From positions 1-64,000 of the forward strand of contig CAJOCU010000020.1 in the NCBI GenBank assembly GCA_905233765.1: a DNA stretch of 64,000 bases, written 5' to 3'. The notes beneath the pieces were generated by a model. The model had not been told where the DNA came from. It ran no database searches and saw only the letters and a program-made list of their open reading frames with translations. The position numbers and the translations under genes were made by a program. Origin of the DNA: an uncultured Bacteroidaceae bacterium (lineage in GTDB: Bacteria > Bacteroidota > Bacteroidia > Bacteroidales > Bacteroidaceae). Below, piece after piece: positions 51,010-59,565 of the stretch. Within the stretch, counting starts at the first letter, position 1, and each line of letters opens with the position of its first letter.

Positions 51010-52578
51010 TCACTCGAGGGTCATCTTGTCAATATCCGGCATCCAGGCATTGGCATTGGACAGGCAGATACTATTGCAGCCTTTCTGGAGATAAATGTCG
51101 AGGGCAATGGTGGCAGGACGATTCCAATCGCGGGAGTGGGTCTGTAGCGTGATGACTTTCTCTCCATTCACCGTGAGGTCCATGTCGCGGTTTTCGGCAC
51201 AGAAGTAGGTGATGGTCAGACGACGCTTGCCATCCTGCTGCACATAGACATCGTTCCACTGCAGCTGGTTCTCGGGGCGTGAGCCTAGCCATCCGGCAGC
51301 ATAGCCGCCCGAACATTTGGCGTTGTCCACGTAGATACCACTTTTCACTTCCTGGTTATTGCGAATCTCCTGATAGGTGGGAATATACGCCGTCTCGGCT
51401 TCATAGACCTTGCGTTCCAGACGCTTTGCACCTCTGGCGCGGTAGATTTTAGTGCCATGGGCGGGCACGCTAATGGTGAGCGAACCACTGACGGGCTCGC
51501 AGGCCTGCTGTGCAAAGCAGTCGTAAAGTTGAACTGTGCCGCCCAGATCTATGGAAGCCATCTCTAGGGTCACCATCTGCTCGCTGTCGCTGGGATTGTA
51601 GATGGCTACGGCGCGTTCCTTACCCTGCAACTTCTTGATGTCTTTCACGAGAATGAAGCACTCACCCTGTTTCTCAGCAACGTAGGCCTGCAGGTGAAGA
51701 GGATCTTGGTTCAAAGCAATGAGATCCTTGTTGCACAAGAGTTTCAGTGATTCTGGGCGAATCTTGGCCATATCGCAACCGATGAGCAGCGGCGAACTCA
51801 TGATGCACCATAATCCGAAATGTGTCTCATCCTCGGTTTGCGTCATTGAGCGTCCCACCTCAAGCATATCCATGTCGTTGTAGTGCCCATCGTGGCAATA
51901 GGCACAGAGATAGAGGTTCTCGGCTAGAATGCCCTTCACGCTCTTCCATGCATCATAGATATCACCTGTGGTTCGCCATGAATCAGCTACATCAGGACTC
52001 CAAGTGCCCGGGTATGCCCAACGACACATGTTATAGACAATACCCTGTTTCTTACAGTTCCTAATAGCATTGCTAATCTTGGTGTACTGCTCACGCTCAT
52101 CTAGACGCATGTGAGCTCCCCCACAATAATCCACCTTAATAAAATCAAAGTCCCATTCGTCGAAATAAAGACGGCAGTCCTGCTCTTCGTAACCAGCAAG
52201 GCCCACATTAATGCCCCATGCATGACGGTTACCACTGCCACAGGTATTGTCTCCTGCATCCGAGTAGATACCAGCCTTAAGCCCGAGGCGGTGGATGTAA
52301 TCCACCAGCGAACGCATTCCGCTGGGGAACAACTTCGTGTTCAGACGCAGATGCCCGTCCTCACCGCGGCCATCCCAGTAGCCGTCATCGATGTTGACGA
52401 ATTGGTAGCCGGCCTGCTGCAACCCTGAATTGTGCATGGCATCGGCCTGTTGTTTGATCAGGTCCTCGTTGATGTTGAGGGCGAACGTATTCCATGACGA
52501 CCATCCCATGGTCGGAGTGCGCTGTGCCAAGGCGACGATGCTCACCAGCGACAGCAGTAACAGAACATTTCTACGCAT
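51010..52578 (-). CDS. Alpha-galactosidase-type glycoside hydrolase, GH27
   Basis: Retaining exo-enzyme that releases alpha-galactose (some GH27 members release beta-L-arabinopyranose); 522 aa with signal peptide MRRNVLLLLSLVSIVALAQ. TIM barrel opening TPTMGWSSWNTFALNINE; YQFVNIDDGYWDGRGEDGH; nucleophile Asp in FDFIKVDYCGGAH; acid/base Asp in ADSWRTTGDIYDAW; SPLLIGCDM. A C-terminal antiparallel domain (about 310-385) precedes a CBM35/CBM6-like domain (about 390-522; YEAETAYIPTY, GYAAGWLG). The start is ATG 52578; 18 codons of upstream open frame are not signal-like. Convergent to nothing and divergent from purN, it lies upstream of the 140-aa gene, which has its own promoter. Confidence 0.94.
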   Translation of the reverse strand: MRRNVLLLLSLVSIVALAQRTPTMGWSSWNTFALNINEDLIKQQADAMHNSGLQQAGYQFVNIDDGYWDGRGEDGHLRLNTKLFPSGMRSLVDYIHRLGLKAGIYSDAGDNTCGSGNRHAWGINVGLAGYEEQDCRLYFDEWDFDFIKVDYCGGAHMRLDEREQYTKISNAIRNCKKQGIVYNMCRWAYPGTWSPDVADSWRTTGDIYDAWKSVKGILAENLYLCAYCHDGHYNDMDMLEVGRSMTQTEDETHFGLWCIMSSPLLIGCDMAKIRPESLKLLCNKDLIALNQDPLHLQAYVAEKQGECFILVKDIKKLQGKERAVAIYNPSDSEQMVTLEMASIDLGGTVQLYDCFAQQACEPVSGSLTISVPAHGTKIYRARGAKRLERKVYEAETAYIPTYQEIRNNQEVKSGIYVDNAKCSGGYAAGWLGSRPENQLQWNDVYVQQDGKRRLTITYFCAENRDMDLTVNGEKVITLQTHSRDWNRPATIALDIYLQKGCNSICLSNANAWMPDIDKMTLE

Positions 52579-52659
52579 AATAAAATAAGTTGAAAAGGTT
52601 TTTGTGGGGTAAAGGTATACATTTTCCAGCAAACCACGCCACTTTCACGTGCTTTTTTT

Positions 52660-52699
52660 CATTTTCATCTTCATTTTTCATTTTTCATTCTTCACTCTT
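52660..52699. repeat. CATTTTT-type heptamer array upstream of purN
   Basis: Units CATTTT, CATCTT, CATTTTT, CATTTTT, CATTCTT, CACTCTT, of which the last four have period 7. This is the complement of the AAAAATG family inside fmt. It sits directly upstream of the purN promoter -7 box (52712) in the 166-base GH27-purN divergent gap, covering the place where the -33 box would be. Confidence 0.75.
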
Positions 52700-52711
52700 A
52701 AATCTTTATCT

Positions 52712-52719
52712 TACCTTTG
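52712..52719 (+). promoter_or_regulatory. -7 element of purN
   Basis: TACCTTTG, a perfect TAnnTTTG, 26 bases before the chosen ATG. It excludes the longer in-frame start at 52649. Confidence 0.75.
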
Positions 52720-52744
52720 CCCAAAATTTCATCGTTTGTACGTC

Positions 52745-53317
52745 ATGAACATCGCCATTTTTGTGTCTGGCAGCGGCAGCAACTGCGAGAATGTCATCCA
52801 GTACTTCAGCGGTTCTGACAAGTATTGCATTGCTCTCGTCGTCAGCAGCCGTGCCGACGCCTATGCGCTAGAGCGCGCCAAACGTCTGGGAGTCCCTTCG
52901 GCTGTTGTTCCGAGGTCCGAACTGAATCAACCAGATACTGTCCTTCCGTTGCTCTGCAAGCATCAGATAGGCTTCATTGTCCTGGCGGGGTTCCTGCCAC
53001 TTATCCCCGACTATCTCCTTGACACCTTCCCCCACCGCATCGTCAACATCCATCCCGCTCTCCTACCCAAGTACGGCGGCAAAGGGATGTGGGGCCACCA
53101 TGTCCATGAAGCCGTGAAGGCAGCAGGTGAAACAGAAACGGGCATCACGATTCATTACGTGACACCCGTGTGCGACGGCGGCGAGATCATCGCCCAGTTC
53201 TCCACCACCCTCACTCCAGAGGACACTCCTGACACTATCGCAGAAAAAGTACACCTGCTGGAAATGAAACATTTCCCGCAGGTGTTGGAAGGAATCTTTG
53301 AACAGATCTCTCGCTGA
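52745..53317 (+). CDS. purN: Phosphoribosylglycinamide formyltransferase
   Basis: Third step of de novo purine synthesis: formylates GAR using 10-formyl-THF; cytoplasmic, 190 aa. Motifs: MNIAIFVSGSGSNCENVI (phosphate loop), LAGFLPLIP, VNIHPALLPKYGGKGMWGHH (catalytic Asn and His) and TGITIHYVTPVCDGGEIIAQ (catalytic Asp). The start at 52745 is set by the promoter and family length; the frame extends 32 codons upstream through a T-rich repeat. Its stop lies 6 bases from the convergent acyl-CoA dehydrogenase remnant with no terminator between. Confidence 0.96.
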   Translation: MNIAIFVSGSGSNCENVIQYFSGSDKYCIALVVSSRADAYALERAKRLGVPSAVVPRSELNQPDTVLPLLCKHQIGFIVLAGFLPLIPDYLLDTFPHRIVNIHPALLPKYGGKGMWGHHVHEAVKAAGETETGITIHYVTPVCDGGEIIAQFSTTLTPEDTPDTIAEKVHLLEMKHFPQVLEGIFEQISR

Positions 53318-53323
53318 AAAAAA

Positions 53324-55020
53324 CTACTCAGCGCGGAAGCTATTAAGGCTTTCTACATCGAAGTTATTGATGTAGGTAGCCTTTCCGGCTACATTCTCCT
53401 CGGCCATGCCGACATAGACCACGGCGCTCCTCTCGAAGAGCTCGGGGGCCTTGGCAGCATCGCGGATGATGAGCAGGGACATCACAATCTCGCAGGTCAT
53501 GTCGTAGAGGCGGCGCGAGAGGAAGTCGATGGCATCCTGATTGTCAAGGGCCTTGACGGCTTCGAGGGCCTCCTCGTAAACGGGAATCAGGGCCTTGACG
53601 CGGTCAAGGAGTTGAGCGTTGAGCGTTGAGAGTTGAGAGATCTCTTCAATCATGTCCTTGATGTTCTGGAGCATGGTGCCGTTGATGATATAACGGATGG
53701 CGGCGACGACCTGCAGCTGGGTGGTACCCTCGTAGATGCTGAAGATGCGGGCGTCGCGGTAGAGGCGCTGGCACTTGTACTCCATGATGAAGCCGCTGCC
53801 GCCGTGGATGCTGATGTAGCATATTCGGAGTTCATGCCCTTGGCCAGCGGCGTGAAGGCATCGGCCAGGCGCTGGTACTTCTTCAGCTCCTGCTTCTCCT
53901 CGGGAGTCAGGGCACGCTCGCGGGCGATGTCCTCGAGGCACTTGTAGATATCAACGTAGCAGGCGGTCTGATAGAGCATGGAACGGCCGGCGTCGAGCTT
54001 GGCTTTCATGCGGCTGAGCATGTCATAGACGGCGGGGAAGTTGATGATCTTGTCGCCGAACTGCTGACGCTCACGGGCGTAGGCAAGTCCTTCGTTGTAA
54101 GCTTCTTGCGAGAGTCCTACACTCTGTGCGGCGATGCCGAGGCGGGCGCCGTTCATGAGGGACATCACATACTTGATGAGGCCGAGGCGGGTGCTGCCGC
54201 AGAGCTCTGCCTTCGCGTTCTTATAGGTGAGCTCGCAGGTGGGCGAACCGTGGATGCCGAGCTTGTGCTCAATATGGCGGACATCGACGCCGCCGTTACG
54301 CTTGTCGTAGATGAACATGGAGAGGCCGCGACCGTCCTTGGTGCCTTCCTCGGAACGAGCCAGCACGAGGTGGATGTCGCTGTCACCGTTGGTGATGAAG
54401 CGCTTCACGCCGTTCAGACGCCAGCAGTTCTCCTTCTCGTCGAAGGTGGCCTTGAGCATCACGCGCTGCAGGTCGGAGCCGGCATCGGGTTCTGTCAAGT
54501 CCATGGACATGGTCTCGCCGGCGCAGATGCGGGGGATGTAACGCTGACGCTGATCTTCGTTGCCTGCCTCGTAGAGCGTGTCGATGCACGACTGCAAACT
54601 CCATATGTTTTGGAAGCCGGCATCGGCGGCAGAGATGATCTCTGAAAGCATGGAGAAGATGGCGTTGGGCAAGTTGAGACCGCCGTAGCGACGGGGCATA
54701 CTGACGCCGAACAGGCCAGCCTTGCGCATCGCTTCGATGTTCTCAACGGTCTTTGAGGCGTAGATCATGCGGCCGTTCTCGAGGTGCGGACCTTCGAGAT
54801 CGACACTCTCGGAGTTGGGGGCGATAATGTTGGCGGCTACGTCGCCGGTGATGTCCAGAATCTGCTTGTAGTTCTCGATGGCGTCGCCGAGATCAACGGG
54901 GGCGTAGTCATATGTCTTTGCATCTTCATAGTTGCGCTCCTTGAGCTCAACGATGCGCTTCATCAGCGGATGATTCAGGTGAAACGCAATTTCGGGATGA
55001 TCAGAAAAGTAATTTGCCAT
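53324..55020 (-). pseudogene. Acyl-CoA dehydrogenase, frameshifted near 53818
   Basis: FAD-dependent dehydrogenase passing electrons to the adjacent EtfAB. Frame 1 runs from ATG 55020 to about 53815 with normal sequence: TEPDAGSDLQRVMLKATFDE, NGVKRFITNGDSDIHLVLAR, ARERQQFGDKIINFPAVYDM. After NSEYA it becomes low-complexity and stops at 53650. Frame 2 continues normally from ISIHGGSGFIMEYKCQRLYR through RDARIFSIYEGTTQLQVVAA to 53324. Between the two, the family's usual NQ-x-AYD-type residues are missing, so about 19-20 bases appear deleted at 53815-53821. The result is a broken gene or an assembly error. A heptamer array (53611-53638) encodes QLSTLNAQL in the C-terminal part. Its start is 83 bases after etfA ends. 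Confidence 0.85.
53611..53638. repeat. Heptamer repeat, 4 units, in the acyl-CoA dehydrogenase gene
   Basis: GTTGAGC, GTTGAGC, GTTGAGA and GTTGAGA on the plus strand, encoding SQLSTLNAQ on the minus strand in the C-terminal extension. Confidence 0.85.
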
Positions 55021-55103
55021 AAACAATATTTTTTTAGAAACAAATTGACATAATTATCATAATACCATGATTATGGTCCTTATGGTCATTCGTTTCTTAT
55101 TCT

Positions 55104-56126
55104 TTACTTACTGTTTTGCTTGTAATATTTGATGAGCTTGGGAACGACCTCTTCGACGGTGCCGTTGATGACGTAGTCGGCGATGCGGTTAATTGGGGCA
55201 TCGGGGTCGGAGTTGATGCTGATGATGATGCCGGAGTCCTGCATACCAGCAATGTGCTGGATCTGACCGGAGATGCCGCAGGCGATATAGACCTTCGGAT
55301 GTACGGTGACGCCCGTCTGACCAATCTGACGGTCGTGGTCGAGCCAGCCAGCATCAACAGCGGCACGCGAGCCGCCGACTTCACCATGCAGCACCTTAGC
55401 GAGCTGGAAGAGCATGTCGAAGTTCTCCTTGCAGCCCATGCCGTAGCCGCCGGCAACGACGATGGGAGCGCCCTTCAGGTTGTGCTTGGCAGCCTCCACG
55501 TGGTGGTCGAGCACCTTCACGACGAAGGCCTCGGGAGAGACATACTTGGACACTTCGGGATAGACCACTTCCTTGCGGCAAGCGCCCTCATAAATAGCCT
55601 TCTGCATCACGCCGGAGCGGACTGTAGCCATCTGGGGACGGTGGTCGGGGTTGACGATGGTAGCCACGATGTTACCACCGAAAGCGGGACGAATCTGATA
55701 GAGCAGATTCTCATAGACCTTGTCGTTCTTCTTGTCCTCATACGGACCGATCTCCAACTCGGTGCAGTCGGCGGTGAGGCCGCTGGTGAGCGACGAGCTG
55801 ACGCGCGGACCGAGGTCGCGACCGATGACCGTAGCGCCCATAAGGCAGATCTGTGGCTGCTCCTCCTTGAAGAGGTTTACGAGGATGTCGGTGTGGGGAG
55901 CGCTGGTGTAGGGGAACAGCTCGGGGGCGTCGAAGACAAAGAGCTTATCCACGCCATAGGGCAGAATCTGCTCTTCTACCTTACCTTTGATATCCGTACC
56001 GACCACGACGGCGTGCAACTCCACGCCCAGCGTATTGGCGAGCTTGCGACCCTTGGTCAGCAGCTCCTGAGATACTTCCTGTACCTGAGTACCTTCTATC
56101 TCGCAATAAACAAATACGTTATTCAT
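55104..56126 (-). CDS. etfA: Electron transfer flavoprotein alpha subunit
   Basis: Binds FAD and, with EtfB, carries electrons between acyl-CoA dehydrogenase and the respiratory or fermentative chain; 340 aa. The N-terminal domain (MNNVFVYCEIEGTQVQEVSQ) is followed by the FAD-binding C-terminal half: VVAGGYGMGCKENFDMLFQL, GGSRAAVDAGWLDHDRQIGQ, TGVTVHPKVYIACGISGQIQ and SINSDPDAPINRIADYVI. Lies 5 bases after etfB and 83 bases before the acyl-CoA dehydrogenase. Confidence 0.96.
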   Translation of the reverse strand: MNNVFVYCEIEGTQVQEVSQELLTKGRKLANTLGVELHAVVVGTDIKGKVEEQILPYGVDKLFVFDAPELFPYTSAPHTDILVNLFKEEQPQICLMGATVIGRDLGPRVSSSLTSGLTADCTELEIGPYEDKKNDKVYENLLYQIRPAFGGNIVATIVNPDHRPQMATVRSGVMQKAIYEGACRKEVVYPEVSKYVSPEAFVVKVLDHHVEAAKHNLKGAPIVVAGGYGMGCKENFDMLFQLAKVLHGEVGGSRAAVDAGWLDHDRQIGQTGVTVHPKVYIACGISGQIQHIAGMQDSGIIISINSDPDAPINRIADYVINGTVEEVVPKLIKYYKQNSK

Positions 56127-56131
56127 ATCTC

Positions 56132-57016
56132 TTAACCAATAATCTTTTCTACCAACAATTCTTTGATCATTCCCTCAATATCTGCATCAGAAGCCGTCAA
56201 AGTTTTCGACTCCTTAGCCTGGAACACGATGTTCTTCACGGCCTTCACCTTGGTTGGAGAGCCTGCGAGACCGCACTGACTGGGGTCGCCATCCACATCG
56301 GCAACACTCCACTGGTTCAGCGTTAGGTAAGGACGCTCCTCATAGAGGTTGTCGTAGGCTGTGCCTTCGGCAGGGCGCTCCAGCGGGCAGGTGGCACGCT
56401 TGTATTTCATCACAAGCTTGGCGTTCTGCGGGCGGCAGGGAGCTGCGCTTCCATTTACGGTGAGCACAACGGGCAGGGGAGCCTCAACGGTCTCCACACC
56501 ACCGTCGATGACGCGCTTCACCGTCACCTTCTTCACACCTTGAACCTCTTGAACACCTTGAACTTCTTCCACATAGGTCACCTGGTTGAGACCCAGCTTC
56601 TGGGCCACCTGCGGCCCCACCTGAGCCGTATCGCCGTCGATGGCCTGACGACCGCCGATGACGATATCGACGTCGCCAATCTTCTTGATGGCGGTGGCGA
56701 GGGCGTAGCTGGTAGCGAGGGTGTCCGCACCTGCAAAGAGGCGGTCGGTGAGCAACCAACCTGTGTCAGCACCACGGTAGAGGCCCTGACGGATGATCTC
56801 ACCTGCACGGGGAGGACCCATCGTGAGCACACCTACGGTGCAACCGGGGTTCTGCTCTTTCAGACGGAGCGCCTGTTCCAGCGCGTTCAAATCTTCGGGA
56901 TTAAAAATTGCGGGCAATGCCGAGCGATTCACCGTACCTTCGGCTGTCATCGCATCTTTGCCCACATTACGGGTGTCTGGCACTTGCTTGGCCAGCACAA
57001 CGATTTTCAATGCCAT
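56132..57016 (-). CDS. etfB: Electron transfer flavoprotein beta subunit
   Basis: Partner of EtfA, 294 aa. Family signatures: MALKIVVLAKQVPDTRNVG, GPPRAGEIIRQGLYRGADTG, LATAIKKIGDVDIVIGGRQA, GDTAQVGPQVAQKLGLNQVT, and PCRPQNAKLVMKYKRAT. The segment EEVQGVQEVQGVKKV (about residues 148-160) is coded by a 9-base tandem repeat and is longer than the short turn expected between the two strands. Transcribed from a promoter with a -7 box at 57079-57086, divergent from the acetylesterase gene. The etfB-etfA-dehydrogenase order is standard for an acyl-CoA dehydrogenase module. Confidence 0.95.
   Translation of the reverse strand: MALKIVVLAKQVPDTRNVGKDAMTAEGTVNRSALPAIFNPEDLNALEQALRLKEQNPGCTVGVLTMGPPRAGEIIRQGLYRGADTGWLLTDRLFAGADTLATSYALATAIKKIGDVDIVIGGRQAIDGDTAQVGPQVAQKLGLNQVTYVEEVQGVQEVQGVKKVTVKRVIDGGVETVEAPLPVVLTVNGSAAPCRPQNAKLVMKYKRATCPLERPAEGTAYDNLYEERPYLTLNQWSVADVDGDPSQCGLAGSPTKVKAVKNIVFQAKESKTLTASDADIEGMIKELLVEKIIG
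56539..56565. repeat. 9-base tandem repeat, 3 units, inside etfB
   Basis: CTTGAACCT, CTTGAACAC and CTTGAACTT. The unit length is a multiple of 3, so copy change would keep the frame, unlike the 7-base arrays. Encodes the VQG/VQE repeats. Confidence 0.8.
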
Positions 57017-57078
57017 ATCTTACTTCGTTTAGCGTATAATTCGTTTAACGTTGAGGCTAATTCCTATAAAAAGCGGTG

Positions 57079-57086
57079 CAAAGGTA
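57079..57086 (-). promoter_or_regulatory. -7 element of the etfB operon
   Basis: CAAAGGTA on the plus strand, TACCTTTG on the minus strand; perfect TAnnTTTG. A CAAA (TTTG on minus) lies 24 bases upstream at 57111-57114. Confidence 0.7.
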
Positions 57087-57129
57087 CGCAAAATTCTTCA
57101 TTCCGCAGCACAAATAAGAGAAAAATAAG

Positions 57130-57137
57130 TACCTTTG
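57130..57137 (+). promoter_or_regulatory. -7 element of the acetylesterase gene
   Basis: TACCTTTG, perfect, 22 bases before the ATG. It is arranged back-to-back with the etfB promoter, the two -7 boxes being 43 bases apart. Confidence 0.7.
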
Positions 57138-57159
57138 CAGCCAAATCAATAGTCATATA

Positions 57160-58893
57160 ATGAAACACAAGATTCTTTTTTTTGTTACGATGGGCGCCTT
57201 TATGATGAGCGCTCACGCCCAAGAGACTGTTTACAAGCCCATGGAGGATGTGAACAAAGTCGTAGATCTTACGTTGGATAGTCTGGAAAAAGTTAAAACG
57301 GCTCGCCCCGTAGCGGGCAGCAGCCGCATAGACAGCCATCCTGTGCTATTCCTTGTGGGGAACTCCACGATGCGCACCGGCACACAGGGAAATGGCGATA
57401 ACGGTCAATGGGGCTGGGGGTTCTATGCTCACCATTACTTCGATGCCAACCGCATCACAGTGGAGAATCAGGCCCTCGGCGGCACCAGCTCGCGCACTTT
57501 CTACACGCAACTGTGGCCCGATGTGAAGAAGGGAATACGTCCTGGCGACTGGGTCATCATCGAACTGGGACACAATGACAATGGACCCTTCGACAGCGGC
57601 CGCTGCCGCGCTACAATCAAGGGCACGTCGGCCAAGGACTCGCTGGTGGTAACGCTAAAGGAAGGGCCACACAAGGGAGAGACAGAGACTGTGTATAGCT
57701 TCGGCGAGTATCTGCGCCGATTCGTGAACGAGACGAGGGCATTGGGCGCCCATCCGATCTTGATGAGTTTGACGCCGAGGAAGAGCTTCTCCCCCAACCC
57801 CTCCCTTATTAGGGAGGGAAGAAGGGTTTCTTCTGCAGCCAGTGACCAAGCCCCCCTCCCTAATAGAGGAGGGGTCGGGGAAGGGGCTTGGCAACCAGTC
57901 CGCGTGGCTGACAACTTCGGTGGCTGGGCACGTGAGATTGCAGAGGAGATGAATGTGCCGTTCGTGGATCTCAACGAGATCTCCGCGCAGAAATATGATC
58001 GGATGAGCTCGTGGAAACTGAACTACCATTTCTATCTTGACAATATTCACACTTCCAGATTCGGAGCTGAACTGAATGCTCGCAGTGCCGCCGAAGGTTT
58101 AATAGCATGTCAACATCCCGAGTTGAAACCCTTACAGACTATGATGCAAAACCTAACTCTCCCCACGACAAATGTCAAACGCGAGAAGGGTAAGCCCGTT
58201 GTATTCATCACAGGCGACTCCACAGTGAAGAATACTGACAACGACTCTACAGGCATGTGGGGCTGGGGGTCACAAGCCCATCGCATCTTCGATGCAGAGA
58301 AAATCACGTGGATCAATTGCGCGCAGGCAGGCCGAAGCTTCCGCACTTATTTGCGCGAGGGACGCTGGGACAAGGTGTATAACGACCTGCAGCCAGGCGA
58401 CTTTGTTCTTATTCAATTTGGACACAACGACATCGGCGAGCTCCATCGTGGCAAGCATCGCGGAGACATCCCGGGTGTGGCTGACACGAGCTGCGTCAGC
58501 CGAGTAGTGCTCAAGGATGAAGCCTACAACGAAGTGGTGTACAGCTTCGGGTGGTACATGAAGAAAATGATTGACGACTGTCGCCAAAAAGGCGCCACCC
58601 CCATTATCGTGAGTTTGACCCCTCGCAATGAGTGGAAGGATGGTTGCATTGAGCGTCGCAACGACAGTTACGGCAAGTGGTATCGTGAGGTGGCCGCAGA
58701 GACGGGATGCGACTTTGTTGATTTGCACAATATCACTGCTGATGCGCTGGAAAGTATTGGACAGGAAGCTGCGAAAAGTTATTACAACAAAGACCACACG
58801 CACACCTCACTATATGGCGCCCAGTTGAATGCTCTGGGCATTGCGATAGGCCTACGCAGGTCGGGATGCGAGCTGGCTAGGTTCCTTTATTAG
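57160..58893 (+). CDS. Tandem rhamnogalacturonan acetylesterase (two SGNH/CE12-like domains)
   Basis: 577 aa, signal peptide ending MSAHAQ. Two SGNH hydrolase domains in tandem. Domain 1 (about 60-320): block I FLVGNSTMRTG (Asn for the usual Asp), GGTSSRTF, block III WVIIELGHNDNGPFD, block V NIHTSRFGAELNA. Domain 2 (about 340-577): block I FITGDSTVKNTDNDST, AQAGRSFRTY, VLIQFGHNDIGE, block V HTHTSLYGAQLNA. Both domains keep the Ser and the DxxH-like His, so both may be active deacetylases of pectin. Domain 1 carries an in-frame peptide of about 31 residues (57788-57888), encoded by palindromic pair C, absent at the matching place in domain 2. Fits with the PL11 island (inference). Confidence 0.9.
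   Translation: MKHKILFFVTMGAFMMSAHAQETVYKPMEDVNKVVDLTLDSLEKVKTARPVAGSSRIDSHPVLFLVGNSTMRTGTQGNGDNGQWGWGFYAHHYFDANRITVENQALGGTSSRTFYTQLWPDVKKGIRPGDWVIIELGHNDNGPFDSGRCRATIKGTSAKDSLVVTLKEGPHKGETETVYSFGEYLRRFVNETRALGAHPILMSLTPRKSFSPNPSLIREGRRVSSAASDQAPLPNRGGVGEGAWQPVRVADNFGGWAREIAEEMNVPFVDLNEISAQKYDRMSSWKLNYHFYLDNIHTSRFGAELNARSAAEGLIACQHPELKPLQTMMQNLTLPTTNVKREKGKPVVFITGDSTVKNTDNDSTGMWGWGSQAHRIFDAEKITWINCAQAGRSFRTYLREGRWDKVYNDLQPGDFVLIQFGHNDIGELHRGKHRGDIPGVADTSCVSRVVLKDEAYNEVVYSFGWYMKKMIDDCRQKGATPIIVSLTPRNEWKDGCIERRNDSYGKWYREVAAETGCDFVDLHNITADALESIGQEAAKSYYNKDHTHTSLYGAQLNALGIAIGLRRSGCELARFLY
57788..57826. repeat. Palindromic element C1 inside the acetylesterase gene
   Basis: CCCCTCCC-TTATTA-GGGAGGG with a TCTCCCCCAA left flank. 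Encodes SPNPSLIREGRR. Confidence 0.88.
57850..57888. repeat. Palindromic element C2 inside the acetylesterase gene
   Basis: CCCCCCTCCC-TAATAGA-GGAGGGG, then TCGGGGAAGGGGC. The loop is complementary to that of C1; both members of the pair, about 101 bases in all, are within one open frame. Encodes PLPNRGGVGEG. Confidence 0.88.
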
Positions 58894-58917
58894 CCCCTTG
58901 CCCACACAATAAAATCG

Positions 58918-58959
58918 AGTCTTGCGCGTTAATATATAGGTTTATATGCGCACAAGACT
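58918..58959 (+). promoter_or_regulatory. Inverted repeat directly before the ruvA start
   Basis: AGTCTTG (58918-58924) and CAAGACT (58953-58959) flank a 28-base AT-rich loop with an extra GCGC pairing chance. The right arm abuts the ruvA ATG, so in RNA the hairpin would sit on the initiation region. I see no clear TAnnTTTG box here; ruvA may be transcribed from the upstream gene. Confidence 0.5.
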
Positions 58960-59565
58960 ATGATTGAATACATTCGCGGCTCTATCGCAGAGCTATCCCC
59001 TACAATGGCCGTCCTGGATGCCAACGGCGTCGGCTACGGTCTCAGCATTAGTCTAAACACTTACACCGCCATTCAGGGTCTGAGTGGCGATGTAAAGTTA
59101 TATGTCTCCGAGTCCATCCGCGAAGATGCCTACCAGCTCTGGGGCTTCGCTACGAAAGTGGAGCGCGAGCTGTTTTTGTTGCTGACAACAGTCAGTGGCG
59201 TAGGTCCTGCCAGCGCCCGTGTCATCCTGAGTTCGATGACGACGCGCGAATTGTGTGATGCCATCAGTCGCAGTGACGAACGTCTGCTAAAATCTGCTAA
59301 AGGCATCGGTGGCAAGACGGCACAACGCATCATCGTTGAGTTAAAGGACAAAATCACAGCCCTTGGCATCGATGCCGCAGCAGGCTCACCCACGGCGCAA
59401 CCCGTGAACGTAGCCAACAAGGAGGTGATGGACGAAGCCATCGCCGCTCTGACCATGCTTGGCTTCTCCCCCGCCCCATCTCAGAAAGCCGTCCTCGGCA
59501 TCCTGCGTGCGGAACCCGATGCCACAGTGGAGCGGGTGATCAAGCTGGCGCTGAAGATGCTATAG
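58960..59565 (+). CDS. ruvA: Holliday junction branch migration protein RuvA
   Basis: Binds four-way DNA junctions and loads the RuvB helicase; 201 aa. Domain I (OB fold) starts [20 protein letters not shown] and includes [14 protein letters not shown]; domain II has the HhH motifs [17 protein letters not shown] and [20 protein letters not shown]; the flexible linker and domain III end with [20 protein letters not shown]. ruvB and ruvC are not in the window. Its stop codon (TAG, 59563-59565) overlaps the edge of palindromic element D1. Confidence 0.97.
   Translation: MIEYIRGSIAELSPTMAVLDANGVGYGLSISLNTYTAIQGLSGDVKLYVSESIREDAYQLWGFATKVERELFLLLTTVSGVGPASARVILSSMTTRELCDAISRSDERLLKSAKGIGGKTAQRIIVELKDKITALGIDAAAGSPTAQPVNVANKEVMDEAIAALTMLGFSPAPSQKAVLGILRAEPDATVERVIKLALKML

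Noticed and set aside
52649..52744. Long hydrophobic N terminus on PurN
   Set aside because: It is encoded by a T-rich heptamer array and lies upstream of a perfect -7 box; PurN is cytosolic.
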